This document shows positions 20,422-29,650 of a stretch of DNA of 64,000 nucleotides, in pieces. How positions within the stretch are numbered: position 1 is the first letter of the stretch; each line of letters begins with the position of its first letter. Origin of the DNA: Actinomadura macra NBRC 14102 (GTDB taxonomy: Bacteria; Actinomycetota; Actinomycetes; Streptosporangiales; Streptosporangiaceae); NCBI RefSeq assembly GCF_001552215.1, contig NZ_BCQT01000019.1:362141-426140 (forward strand). Direction: 5' to 3'. The notes beneath the pieces were generated by a model. It saw only the letters and a program-made list of their open reading frames with translations. It ran no database searches and was not told the DNA's origin. The position numbers and the translations under genes are program-made.

Positions 20422-20841
20422 TCAGATGACCACGATGCCGCCGCCCTCGGCCCGCACCGGGTACTCCTTGAGCGCGCTCTTGGCCGGGCCGCGCTGGACG
20501 GAGCCGTCCGCGATCGTGAATTCGCTGCCGTGGCAGGGGCACTTGATCAGCCCACCGGACACCGACCCGACCGTGCAGCCCTGGTGCGTGCAGACGGCGG
20601 TGAACGCCTTGTACGAGCCCTGGGTCGGCTGCGTCACGACGACCTTGGTGTCGGGGTAGATCTTCCCCCCGCCGACCGGGATGTCGGCGGCCTTCGCGAT
20701 CTCCCTGCCCGACAGGTCCTTCGGCTTCTCGTCACCGCCACCGCAGCCGGCGAGCAGCATCGCCCCGGCGGCCCCGGCGCAGCACAGCGCCGTGCGGCGC
20801 CCGATCCCGGGGCCGGCCCCGGGGGTCACCTCATCAGTCAT
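20422..20841 (-). CDS. Tat-exported Rieske [2Fe-2S] lipoprotein, shorter paralogue
   Basis: A 139-residue protein. The twin-arginine signal GIGRRTALCCAGAAG leads to lipobox LLAGC (Cys33). The Rieske ligands are Cys84, His86, Cys101 and His104, with Cys89/Cys103 as the likely disulphide. The block ADIPVGGGKI before the domain and GSVSGG between the ligand pairs are shared with the downstream paralogue, so the pair arose by duplication. It resembles stand-alone Rieske proteins of actinomycetes. The partner is unknown. Confidence 0.9.
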   Translation of the reverse strand: MTDEVTPGAGPGIGRRTALCCAGAAGAMLLAGCGGGDEKPKDLSGREIAKAADIPVGGGKIYPDTKVVVTQPTQGSYKAFTAVCTHQGCTVGSVSGGLIKCPCHGSEFTIADGSVQRGPAKSALKEYPVRAEGGGIVVI

Positions 20842-20899
20842 GCGCCCATGATCCAGGACGGCTCCGCGTGACCGCGCGGCGACCCGCCGTCCTGGCCGG

Positions 20900-23737
20900 T
20901 CAGCCGAGGATCTTGGTGAGGAACTGGCCGGTGTGGCTGGCCTCGACCTTCGCGATGTCCTCGGGCGTTCCGGTCGCGACGACGGTGCCGCCCCGGGAAC
21001 CGCCCTCGGGGCCCATGTCGATGATCCAGTCGGCGGTCTTGATGACGTCCAGGTTGTGCTCGATGACGATCACGGTGTTGCCCTTGTCGACCAGGCCGTT
21101 CAGCACGCCGAGGAGCTTGCGGATGTCCTCGAAGTGCAGGCCGGTGGTCGGCTCGTCCAGCACGTAGATCGTCCGGCCGGTGGACCGCTTCTGCAGCTCC
21201 GAGGCCAGCTTGACGCGCTGCGCCTCGCCGCCCGACAGGGTCGGCGCGGGCTGGCCGAGACGGACGTAGCCGAGGCCGACGTCGTTGAGCGTCTTCAGAT
21301 GCCGGTGGATCGCCTTGATCGGCTCGAAGAACTCCGTGGCCTGCTCGATCGGCATGTCGAGCACCTCGGAGATCGTCTTGCCCTTGTAGTGCACCTCCAG
21401 GGTCTCCCGGTTGTAGCGGGCGCCGTGGCAGACCTCGCACGGGACGTAGACGTCCGGCAGGAAGTTCATCTCGATCTTGATCGTGCCGTCGCCGGAGCAG
21501 TTCTCGCAGCGGCCGCCCTTGACGTTGAAGGAGAACCGGCCGGGCTGGTAGCCGCGCACCTTCGCCTCGGTGGTCTGCGCGAACAGCTTGCGGATGTGGT
21601 CGAACACGCCGGTGTAGGTGGCCGGGTTGGACCGAGGCGTCCGCCCGATCGGCGACTGGTCGACGTGCACGACCTTGTCGAGCTGGTCGACGCCGTTGAC
21701 CCGCCGATGCTTGCCGGGGACGGTACGCGCCCCGTTCAGCTGTTTGGCCAGCGAGTTGTAGAGGATGTCGTTGACCAGGGTGGACTTACCCGATCCCGAC
21801 ACGCCCGTCACCGCGGTGAGGACGCCGAGCGGGAACGCCACGTCCACGTTGCGCAGGTTGTTCTGTTGGGCCCCCTTGACGGTGACCTCGCGCCCCTTCG
21901 CCCGGGGACGGCGGATCTGCGGGACGGCGATCTCGCGGCGTCCCGACAGGTAGGCGCCGGTGAGCGAGTCCTCCGACGTCAGCAGGTCGTCGACGGTGCC
22001 GGACACGACGATCTCGCCACCGTGCTCGCCGGCACGGGGGCCGATGTCCACGACCCAGTCGGCGGCGGCGATGGTGTCCTCGTCGTGCTCGACGACGATC
22101 AGGGTGTTGCCCATGTCGCGCAGCCGGAGCAGCGTCTCCAGCAGCCGGTGGTTGTCGCGCTGGTGCAGGCCGATGGACGGCTCGTCCAGGACGTACAGCA
22201 CGCCCACGAGCCCGGACCCGATCTGGGTGGCCAGCCGGATCCGCTGGGCCTCACCGCCCGCGAGCGTCGCCGACGCCCGGTCGAGGGTGAGGTAGTCCAG
22301 CCCGACGTCCAGGAGGAACCCGAGCCTGGCGTTGATCTCCTTCAGCACCCGCTCGGCGATGTGCGTCTCGCGCTCGTTCAGCTCCATCGCCAGCAGGAAC
22401 TTGGCGGCCTCGCCGATCGGCATCGCGGCGACCTCGGCGATGGACATCCCGCCCATGGTGACCGCGAGCACGACCGGCTTGAGCCGGGCCCCCTGGCAGG
22501 TCGGGCACGGGATCTCCCGCATGTAGCCCTCGAACTTCTCCCTGCTGGAGTCGCTCTCGGACTCGGCGTGCCGCCGCTGGATGTAGGGGATCACGCCCTC
22601 GTAGGCGGTGTAGTACGAGCGCGTCCGCCCGTACCGGTTCTTGTAGCGCACGTGGACCTGGGTCTCGTGCCCGTTGAGGACGGCCTTGCGCGCCTTGGCG
22701 GGCAGGTCGTCCCACGGCGTGTTGAGGTCGAAGCCCATGGCGTCGCCCAGAGCCGACAGCAGCCGCAGGAAGTAGTCGCTGACATGCCCGTTGGACCACG
22801 GCTGGATCGCACCCTCGCCCAGCGTCAGCTCCCCGTCCGGGACGACGAGCTCGGAGTCGACCTCCATGCGCGTCCCGAGGCCGGTGCAGTCGGGGCAGGC
22901 TCCGTACGGGGAGTTGAACGAGAAGGACCGGGGCTCCAGCTCCTCGAACGACAGGTCGTCGTACGGGCAGTACAGGTGCTCGGAGTACATCCGCGTCCGG
23001 TGCTCGTCGCCCTCGTCGAGGTCGACGAAGTCGAGCACGATGGTGCCGCCGGCGAGGCCGAGCGCGGTCTCCACCGAGTCCGCGAGCCGCTGCCGCGCGG
23101 TGTCCTTTACCGCGAGACGGTCGACGACCACGGAGATGTCGTGCTTCTCCTGCTTCTTCAGCTTGGGCGGTTCGTCAAGGCGGACCATCCGGCCGTCGAC
23201 CAGCGCCCGCGAGTAGCCCTTGGACTGCAACTCGCGGAACAGCTCCAGGTACTCGCCCTTGCGACCGCGGATGACGGGCGCGAGCACCTGGAACCGCGTG
23301 CCCTCCTCCAGTTCCAGGACCCGGTCGACGATCTGCTGCGGCGCCTGCCTGCTGATCGGGCGGCCGCACTCGGGACAGTGCGGATGCCCGATCCGGGCGT
23401 ACAGCAGCCGCAGGTAGTCGTAGACCTCGGTGATCGTCCCGACCGTCGACCGGGGGTTCTTGCTGGTCGACTTCTGGTCGATGGACACCGCGGGCGACAG
23501 CCCCTCGATGAAGTCGACGTCGGGCTTGTCCATCTGGCCGAGGAACTGCCGGGCGTAGGCCGACAGCGACTCGACGTACCGGCGCTGGCCCTCGGCGAAG
23601 ATCGTGTCGAACGCCAGGCTCGACTTCCCGGACCCCGACAGACCGGTGAACACGATCATGGAGTCCCGCGGGAGGTCGAGCGAGACGTCCTTCAGGTTGT
23701 GCTCGCGTGCTCCACGCACGATGAGTCGGTCATGCAC
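20900..23737 (-). CDS. uvrA: Excinuclease ABC subunit A
   Basis: A 945-residue DNA-damage sensor of nucleotide excision repair with two ABC ATPase modules. Walker A motifs are GLSGSGKSSLAFDT near the N-terminus and GVSGSGKSTLVNDI in the second half. ABC signatures (LAGGEAQRIRLA, LSGGEAQRVKLA) and CxxC zinc-binding pairs (CPECG, CENCSGDG) are present. Length is standard. It reads away from the 526-base gap ahead of the mycothiol-type enzyme. No canonical SOS box was seen near its start. Confidence 0.98.
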   Translation of the reverse strand: MHDRLIVRGAREHNLKDVSLDLPRDSMIVFTGLSGSGKSSLAFDTIFAEGQRRYVESLSAYARQFLGQMDKPDVDFIEGLSPAVSIDQKSTSKNPRSTVGTITEVYDYLRLLYARIGHPHCPECGRPISRQAPQQIVDRVLELEEGTRFQVLAPVIRGRKGEYLELFRELQSKGYSRALVDGRMVRLDEPPKLKKQEKHDISVVVDRLAVKDTARQRLADSVETALGLAGGTIVLDFVDLDEGDEHRTRMYSEHLYCPYDDLSFEELEPRSFSFNSPYGACPDCTGLGTRMEVDSELVVPDGELTLGEGAIQPWSNGHVSDYFLRLLSALGDAMGFDLNTPWDDLPAKARKAVLNGHETQVHVRYKNRYGRTRSYYTAYEGVIPYIQRRHAESESDSSREKFEGYMREIPCPTCQGARLKPVVLAVTMGGMSIAEVAAMPIGEAAKFLLAMELNERETHIAERVLKEINARLGFLLDVGLDYLTLDRASATLAGGEAQRIRLATQIGSGLVGVLYVLDEPSIGLHQRDNHRLLETLLRLRDMGNTLIVVEHDEDTIAAADWVVDIGPRAGEHGGEIVVSGTVDDLLTSEDSLTGAYLSGRREIAVPQIRRPRAKGREVTVKGAQQNNLRNVDVAFPLGVLTAVTGVSGSGKSTLVNDILYNSLAKQLNGARTVPGKHRRVNGVDQLDKVVHVDQSPIGRTPRSNPATYTGVFDHIRKLFAQTTEAKVRGYQPGRFSFNVKGGRCENCSGDGTIKIEMNFLPDVYVPCEVCHGARYNRETLEVHYKGKTISEVLDMPIEQATEFFEPIKAIHRHLKTLNDVGLGYVRLGQPAPTLSGGEAQRVKLASELQKRSTGRTIYVLDEPTTGLHFEDIRKLLGVLNGLVDKGNTVIVIEHNLDVIKTADWIIDMGPEGGSRGGTVVATGTPEDIAKVEASHTGQFLTKILG

Positions 23738-23895
23738 GGCGTACTTCCGGTTCCTCTTCTGGGCGCGGTGGTGGCGGCATCAAGGCTAGCCAGGGGCTCC
23801 GACAGAAGTGACTCCGACAGGATCCCCCGAGTCCATCAACAGCGGTGCCCGCCGCCGCATTTCGCGGCCCCCGGCGGCACCCTCGCACCGTACAC

Positions 23896-23907
23896 GTGTT
23901 CGAACAC
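23896..23907. promoter_or_regulatory. Perfect 12-bp palindrome upstream of uvrA
   Basis: GTGTTCGAACAC is its own reverse complement and lies about 160 bases upstream of uvrA in the 23738-24263 gap. It could be an operator. It does not have the GAAC-N4-GTTC order of an actinobacterial LexA box. Confidence 0.35.
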
Positions 23908-23922
23908 CGCCCGCCACCACAA

Positions 23923-24126
23923 CTAGGAGGTGGCGGGGCGAAGGGCGGTCAAGACCAGGGCCAGTGTCCGGCGCCGGAGGTCGTCGGACCAGCCGCCGGC
24001 CAGGGCGCCGTGACCGGTGGCGGTGACCAGGGCCATGACCTCGTCCAGGCGGACATCGGGACGGACGGCGATCCAGCACGCGCGGCGATGGCAGCGGCGT
24101 TGGGGTGAGCCACCCGTCGAGGGCAC
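23923..24126 (-). CDS. Short hypothetical protein
   Basis: A 67-codon frame starting at GTG 24126, with a strongly G/C-ending codon pattern that is better than chance for this gap. It has an Arg/Cys-rich start and a LALVLTALRPATS end. No ribosome site is clear and no family is recognised. It might be the remnant of a longer gene's C-terminus. The rest of the 526-base gap (23738-24263) shows no other gene. Confidence 0.3.
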   Translation of the reverse strand: MPSTGGSPQRRCHRRACWIAVRPDVRLDEVMALVTATGHGALAGGWSDDLRRRTLALVLTALRPATS

Positions 24127-24263
24127 GGGGTCGGGAAGGCTGCCGAGCAGCGTCGCGGAGGTGGCAGGTCGCGCGGGCGGGCAGCTCCATGATCGTCGTT
24201 GTCCCCTGGCACCGGTGCGGTGGGTGCGACAGGATGGAGCCTCCTGCGGACGAGAGGGCCTCG

Positions 24264-25010
24264 ATGGAGTGGCGGAACGTCATCGGCGAGCTGGATTCGG
24301 GCGTGGAGCGCATCGCGGCGACACTGTCCGCGTTGACCGAGGAGGACGTGCGCGCACCGTCCGCGCTACCGGGCTGGAGCCGCGGCCATGTCGCGACGCA
24401 TATCGCCCGCAACGCCGATTCCCTGTGGAACCTGCTCGAATGGGCACGGACCGGCGTAGAGCTACCGCAGTACCCCAGCGTGGACGCGCGCAACGCGGCG
24501 CTGGAGGAGGGCGCCCGGCGGGGCCGCGACGAGATGATCGACGACCTGCGGGCCACCGCGGCGAGGTTCTCCGAGCAGGCACGGACACTGCCGAAGGACG
24601 TGTGGAACGCTCCGGTCCGGGCGATGCCCGGCTGGCCGCACCCGGCGTGGTTCAGCGTGATGCGGCGCTGGCACGAGGTGGAGGCCCACCACGTCGACCT
24701 CGCGGCGGGCTACGGGCCCGCAGACTGGCCCGAGTCCTACGTGCGCTGGGCGCTGACCAGCACGCTCGACGACCTGTCGGCGCTCCCGGAGAAGCACCGC
24801 GGGGGCCTCGCCGGGCACCGCCTCATTGCCACCGACTCCGGGGAGTCGGCGGAGCTCGGCTGGGCGCCCGGCGGCCCCGAGGCGTCCGGATCGGGCCGGG
24901 CGCTGCTGGGCTGGCTGAGCGGCCGCTCGTCCGGCGCCGGTGTGGCCCTACGCCCGGACGGCCCGCTCCCCGCACCGCCCCCGTGGCCCCACCATCCGGC
25001 CGGTTTCTGA
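24264..25010 (+). CDS. Maleylpyruvate isomerase-family mycothiol-dependent enzyme (DinB-like)
   Basis: A 248-residue protein with the DinB/MDMPI four-helix fold. The N-terminal block VIGELDSGVERIAATL and the metal-site helix GWSRGHVATHIARNADSL carry the conserved histidine; a second ligand region is WHEVEAHHVDLAAGYG. The family transfers or uses mycothiol, the actinobacterial thiol, in isomerisation and detoxification reactions. ATG 24264 follows GAGAGGG; an ATG at 24234 is possible. The substrate is not deducible. Confidence 0.82.
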   Translation: MEWRNVIGELDSGVERIAATLSALTEEDVRAPSALPGWSRGHVATHIARNADSLWNLLEWARTGVELPQYPSVDARNAALEEGARRGRDEMIDDLRATAARFSEQARTLPKDVWNAPVRAMPGWPHPAWFSVMRRWHEVEAHHVDLAAGYGPADWPESYVRWALTSTLDDLSALPEKHRGGLAGHRLIATDSGESAELGWAPGGPEASGSGRALLGWLSGRSSGAGVALRPDGPLPAPPPWPHHPAGF

Positions 25011-25032
25011 ACGAGCTCGTCCGAGGTCGGGG

Positions 25033-25737
25033 CTACTCCTCGCGGCGTGCCAGGGCGTGCAGGGCGTCGACGGAACGGACAACGATCATGTTGCGGGCGA
25101 CGGTGATGCGGCCGCGGACGGGGGCGGAGGCGAGGATCTGCGCGACCTTGCGGCGGCCCATCCCGGCCCAGCGGCCGAGGTCCTGCTGGGTGACGGGGAC
25201 CTGGACCTGGTAGCCGCCCTCCAGGGCGCGGGTCACGCCGTTGGGCTGCTCCTCCTTGAGCGGTGAGCCGAGGCGGTCGACCAGCCGCAGCAGACGGCTC
25301 GCCAGACGGCGCTCGGGATCGTCGGGGAAATGGGCGATGCGCAGCTCGTCGGCGTCCCGGAGGCGTTCGGCCAGGACGCCCGCCACGGCCCACGCGGCGC
25401 CGGGGTGGTCGTCGAGGACGGTCCGGAAGCGGGCGGCGGGCAGGACGAGCGCCTCCACGGGGGTGAGCGCCTCGACGTTGGCGTGCCGGGTCCCGCCGTC
25501 CACCGCCTCCAACTCGCCCGCCAGGTCGCCGGGGCCAAGGATGTCGAGGATGGCGACCTCGCCGTCACGGTCCACCCACACCTTCACCACGCCCGCGCGC
25601 AGCACGAAGACCTGGGACGCGCGGGTGTGCTCGCGCATCAGGAACGCGCCTGGTCTGATCATCGCCGTGGCGCCGGCCTGCCGCAGCGCCTCCCGCGCCC
25701 GGACGGGCAGCGCGTCCCAGAACCGCGTGGTCTCCAT
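25033..25737 (-). CDS. Crp/Fnr family transcriptional regulator
   Basis: A 234-residue protein with an N-terminal cyclic-nucleotide-binding fold (ILDILGPGDLAGELEAV, then TRHANVEAL, keeping the arginine that normally contacts the cyclic phosphate) and a C-terminal winged helix-turn-helix (VPVTQQDLGRWAGMGRRKVAQIL). Last gene of the operon with the giant CRP-NB-ARC-TPR protein, 84 bases downstream of it. No FeS cysteines of the Fnr type are seen. It probably regulates its own operon or a downstream response; the ligand is not known. Confidence 0.88.
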   Translation of the reverse strand: METTRFWDALPVRAREALRQAGATAMIRPGAFLMREHTRASQVFVLRAGVVKVWVDRDGEVAILDILGPGDLAGELEAVDGGTRHANVEALTPVEALVLPAARFRTVLDDHPGAAWAVAGVLAERLRDADELRIAHFPDDPERRLASRLLRLVDRLGSPLKEEQPNGVTRALEGGYQVQVPVTQQDLGRWAGMGRRKVAQILASAPVRGRITVARNMIVVRSVDALHALARREE

Positions 25738-25821
25738 CTCGCCTCCTCGCCGGATCCGGGCAGGGGCGGTACGCCCCGACTCCAGTCAACGCGTCGGTGC
25801 GGCGACGGACTGCGTCTTTCG

Positions 25822-28800
25822 TCACACGTCGAGCAACAGATCCTCCAGCCATTTGTCGAGGGCCCGCGCGCGGCGGGCGCAGTCGGCGGCGGCGGCCTGA
25901 TCGCCGAGGGCCAGGTGGGAGTCGCGCAGCAGGTCCAGCGCCTGCCGCTGGCCGCGGTGGTCGTCCATGTCGCGGCGAATGGCGATCTCGGCGTGGCAGT
26001 GCTGGGTGGCGCGGGCGTGCTTGCCGAGCGTCTGGGACGCGCAGGCCATGGTGTGCAGCGCGTAGGCCTGCTCGCGGGTGTCGCCGAGTTCGGTGGCCAG
26101 CTCCAGCGCGCGGCGCCCGGTCTCCAGGGCTTCGTCGGCGCGGCCGAGGTCGAGGTAGATGCCGGCGAGGTGGGCCAGGGCGGTGCCCTCGCTGTGCCGG
26201 TCGCCGACCTCGCCGAGCAGGTGCAGCGCGTCCAGCTCCATCTGGAGTGCCTCTTCGGGGCGGCCGCTGCGGCGCAGGACGGCGGCGAAGGTGTCCATGC
26301 CGACGCCCATGCCGTAGGAGTCGCCGGTGTCGCGGCGGATCTGGAGGGCCTGCCGCGCGGCGCGTTCGGCGTCGGCGGGCAGACCGAGCCGCAGGTAGGT
26401 GCGGGCGAGGCTGCCGAGGGTGCCGGCGAGACCGGCCTGGGCGCCGAGGTGGTGCCACAGGTCCAGGGCCTCCAGGCCGAGGACGAACGCCTCCTGGGGG
26501 CGCTCCAGCCGGCGCATGACCACCGACAGGTGCTCCAGGTCGTGGGCCTCGCCGTGCTGGTCGCCGATCTCGCGGCGGATCTCCAGTGCCCGCAGCAGGT
26601 GCTCGCGCGCCTCCCGGTAGCGGCCCAGGCGCCAGTGGACGATCCCGATCTGCGCGAGCGTCTCGGCTTCGCCGTGCCGGTCGCTGATGTCGCGGTGCAG
26701 GCGCAGTGCCTGCCCGCAGTAGGTGAACGCCTCGGCGAAGCGGGTGGCGTCGCAGCTCAGCATCCCGAGCGTGGTCAGCGCGCGCGCCTCTCCGTGCCGC
26801 GCACCCAAAGCCCGGTAGGCGCGCAACGCCTGGTCGGCGTCCCGCTGCGCCATGTCGCGCAGGCCGAGCGAGGCGTTCATTCGCGCGAGCTCGGTGAGCG
26901 CTTGGGCAGCGCCGTGCCGATCCGCTTGCTCTTGCCGGAGATAGAGAGCCTCCAGTGCGTGCGAGACCGCTTCGTGCACGTCTCCCTGGCGCCGGTGAAC
27001 CTGCGCCAGGGTGAGCAGGGTCTCGGCCACGCCCGGCTGGTCCCCGAGGCGCCGGCGCGCGTCCAGCGCCTCACCCGCGTGGTGCAGCGCGTTCTCGTAG
27101 TCGCCGAGGCCAAGGCCCGCACGGGCGAGGGTGTCGTGCCCCTTGGCGACGCCGCCGTCGTCCTGAAGGTCCCGGTAGATCTCCAGGGAGCGGCGCGCGT
27201 GCTGGATCGCCGTCAGGTAACGGCCCAGGGCGGCATGGACATCGGCGAGGGTGGCCAGCACGGCGGCCTCGCCGTACCGGTCGGGCGGGTCGACGGCACG
27301 GAACCCGCGGCGGGCGTCCTCCCCGTAGCCGATGGCCGGGACGGAGTTGCCCAGCTCCAGATGCGCGACCGCCAGGTTGTGCAGCATGACGGCGGCCGCG
27401 GCCCAGTCCTCCTCGGTGCGGGCGGCGTGCAGGCCCACCTGGTGGACGGCGATGTTGTCCTCGCTGTAGCGCCGGAACTCCAGGAAGTCGAACAGGGCGT
27501 CGGCCAGCTCCCAGCAGGTGCGGTGCAGCCCGAGCCGCGCCGCCTGGCGCACGGCGGCGACCAGGTTGCGGCGCTCGGCCTCGAACCACGCCAAGCCCGC
27601 CGCCCGCTCCGACGCGTCCGGGGGACGCGGCCGGGTCACATCCTCCCCGCGGCCCCCGTGGACGACCGGACGGCGGCGCCCGGCGAGCGCCGCGCCCGCC
27701 TCCCGCGCCTCGGCGAGATACCCGGCCAGCAGCCGCCGCTGCGCCGCGAGCAGGTCGCTGTCGGCGTCCTCGCGCAGGCCCCGCTCGCGGGCGAAATCGC
27801 GCAGCAGGTCGTGCATCCGGTACCGGCCCGGGCCGACGTCGTGCACCAGGTACGCCTGCCGCAGCCCCTCCAGGCACTCGCCGGACTCCTCCACCGTCCG
27901 GTCCTGCAGCGCGGCGAGGGCGGTCGGGGTGAAGTCGGGTCCGGCGATGAGGCCGAGCCGGCGGAACGCCTCGCGCTGGTCGCGGCGCAGCCCCCGGTAG
28001 GCGACGTCGAAGGTGGGGCTGAGCACGCTCTGCAGCTCCGGACCGACGGCGGGGCCCGCGTGCAGGCCCGCGCCGGGCACGCCCGCGCCGTACGGCGGCG
28101 CGGTCCGCCCGTCCCGCGCGGTCAGCTCCCGCACGGTCTCGGCGATGGACTCGCCCGGGTTCTCCGCCAGTTTCCCGGCCATCACGGCGAGCGCCAGCGG
28201 CAGGTGCCCGCACTCGCGGGCGAGCCGCTCGACCGCCCGCCGCTCGTCGCGGACGCGCTCGTCGGCCGGGCCAAGGACGCCCGCGATGAGGTCCACGGCC
28301 TCCTGGGTCACCATCTCCCGCAGCTCCAGCGTCCGGACGTCGGCACCCTCCAGGAGGGCGGGCAGCCGACGCCGGCTCGTCACCACCACCAGCCCCGACG
28401 CCGTCCCCGCCAGCAGCGGCCGGACCTGCTCGGGCCGCACGGCGTTGTCCAGGATCAGCAGCATCCGCCGGTCGGCCAGCAGCGACCGGCACTGCGCGGC
28501 CAGCTCGGACTCGGTCCGCGGGAGCTGGTGGCCGGGGACCCCGACCGCCCGCAGCACCTGCCCCATCGCCTCGGCCGGCGTGACCGGGCTGCGCGTCGTC
28601 CCGCGCAGGTCGGCGAACACGACCCCGTCGGGGAACCGGTCGACGACCCGGTGCGCCCAGTGCAGGGCCAGGGTCGTCTTACCGACACCCGCCATCCCCT
28701 GGACGACCACCGCGCGCGGCCACTCCGCCTGCGCCACCAGCATGTCCAGTTTGCCAAGGCTCACATTCCGTCCGGCGAAGAATGGATTGTCTGCCGGGAG

Positions 28801-29646
28801 GTGCATTCCGGGTGGCCGTCCGCCAGGGGTTTCGATGCGCACGGGCGCGCGCGCGGCGATTCCGGCGCCCGCAACAGGCGCCGGTTCAGGCCGTCCTAGA
28901 GGGACGTGGGGGCCGTGGTCGTGCGCGGCGACCGGCCACTCGTCACCCCACGGGCTGGCCGCGCGGCGCAGCTTCTCCCTGTCCAGGACGGTCAGCGGAC
29001 GCGGCTTGCGGTCGAGGATGCCCTTCTCCCGCCACAACCGGAACCAGCGCACCAGCGTCTCGCGGGAGATCCCGGCCCAGTTGGCCAGCTCCGCCTGGCT
29101 GAGCCTCAGCGGGATCTCCGTACCGCGTGTGGTGCGTTCCCCGAACCGGTGGGCCAGCTCCAGCAGGTGGTAGGCCAGGCGCTGCGGGTGCTCGGCCGCC
29201 CGCACCGCGTGTCGCCTGCCGCCATAGGTCACGGCCTCGGAGACGGTGTGCATCATCGCCTCGGCGACCTGCGGGCTGGCCGCCAGCAGGCTGCGGAACT
29301 TGCCGCGGTCCACGCGCAGCGCGGCGACCTGGTCCAACGCGGCGACCGTCCCGCGCTGCGGGTGCCCCCAGGGACCGAGCACACCGACCAGGTCGCCCGA
29401 CCCGAACAGGTCGATGATCGACTCGTCGCCCTCGCTGGAGTCGACGAACTCCTTGGCCACCGCGTTGCTCGCCGCGCGTGGCGCCGCCTTGAAGACCACG
29501 TACACGGCCGGGGCCGTCACCCCCTGATGGCAGAGCATCCCGCCCGGCGGGATGTCGGTGCGCCGCCCCATCGCCCGCAGAGCCTGCCGGTCCGTCGGGG
29601 ACAGCAGCCCCCAGAAGCTGCCCGGCCGCACATCGTGGTCGATCAC
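25822..29646 (-). CDS. Giant fusion: CRP-like sensor, HTH, NB-ARC (STAND) ATPase and TPR array
   Basis: A 1274-residue protein with a rare architecture. Residues 10-125 are a cyclic-nucleotide-binding-like fold (GSGDLVGVLG; Arg98 aligns with the phosphate-binding arginine). Residues 180-212 are a Crp-type helix-turn-helix (SQAELANWAGISRETLVRWF). Residues 285-500 are an NB-ARC/STAND switch: Walker A GMAGVGKT (317-324), Walker B LLILDNA (396-402), VTSR (422-425) and the GHLPLAL motif (480-486). About 700-1260 holds roughly a dozen 40-residue TPR units. STAND proteins assemble when the sensor is triggered, so this looks like a ligand-gated regulator or an immune-type switch. It starts 4 bases after the membrane-protein gene. 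Confidence 0.9.
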   Translation of the reverse strand: MIDHDVRPGSFWGLLSPTDRQALRAMGRRTDIPPGGMLCHQGVTAPAVYVVFKAAPRAASNAVAKEFVDSSEGDESIIDLFGSGDLVGVLGPWGHPQRGTVAALDQVAALRVDRGKFRSLLAASPQVAEAMMHTVSEAVTYGGRRHAVRAAEHPQRLAYHLLELAHRFGERTTRGTEIPLRLSQAELANWAGISRETLVRWFRLWREKGILDRKPRPLTVLDREKLRRAASPWGDEWPVAAHDHGPHVPLGRPEPAPVAGAGIAARAPVRIETPGGRPPGMHLPADNPFFAGRNVSLGKLDMLVAQAEWPRAVVVQGMAGVGKTTLALHWAHRVVDRFPDGVVFADLRGTTRSPVTPAEAMGQVLRAVGVPGHQLPRTESELAAQCRSLLADRRMLLILDNAVRPEQVRPLLAGTASGLVVVTSRRRLPALLEGADVRTLELREMVTQEAVDLIAGVLGPADERVRDERRAVERLARECGHLPLALAVMAGKLAENPGESIAETVRELTARDGRTAPPYGAGVPGAGLHAGPAVGPELQSVLSPTFDVAYRGLRRDQREAFRRLGLIAGPDFTPTALAALQDRTVEESGECLEGLRQAYLVHDVGPGRYRMHDLLRDFARERGLREDADSDLLAAQRRLLAGYLAEAREAGAALAGRRRPVVHGGRGEDVTRPRPPDASERAAGLAWFEAERRNLVAAVRQAARLGLHRTCWELADALFDFLEFRRYSEDNIAVHQVGLHAARTEEDWAAAAVMLHNLAVAHLELGNSVPAIGYGEDARRGFRAVDPPDRYGEAAVLATLADVHAALGRYLTAIQHARRSLEIYRDLQDDGGVAKGHDTLARAGLGLGDYENALHHAGEALDARRRLGDQPGVAETLLTLAQVHRRQGDVHEAVSHALEALYLRQEQADRHGAAQALTELARMNASLGLRDMAQRDADQALRAYRALGARHGEARALTTLGMLSCDATRFAEAFTYCGQALRLHRDISDRHGEAETLAQIGIVHWRLGRYREAREHLLRALEIRREIGDQHGEAHDLEHLSVVMRRLERPQEAFVLGLEALDLWHHLGAQAGLAGTLGSLARTYLRLGLPADAERAARQALQIRRDTGDSYGMGVGMDTFAAVLRRSGRPEEALQMELDALHLLGEVGDRHSEGTALAHLAGIYLDLGRADEALETGRRALELATELGDTREQAYALHTMACASQTLGKHARATQHCHAEIAIRRDMDDHRGQRQALDLLRDSHLALGDQAAAADCARRARALDKWLEDLLLDV

Positions 29647-29650
29647 CCGC

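Noticed and set aside
23896..23907. SOS (LexA) box upstream of uvrA
   Set aside because: The half-sites are in the wrong order: GTTC-GAAC is present instead of GAAC-N4-GTTC.
20933..23926. A 997-codon plus-strand open frame
   Set aside because: It lies antisense to uvrA and its composition mirrors the codon bias of that gene; no domain is recognisable.
25330..28899. A 1189-codon plus-strand open frame
   Set aside because: It is antisense to the CRP-NB-ARC-TPR gene, whose motifs are unambiguous.
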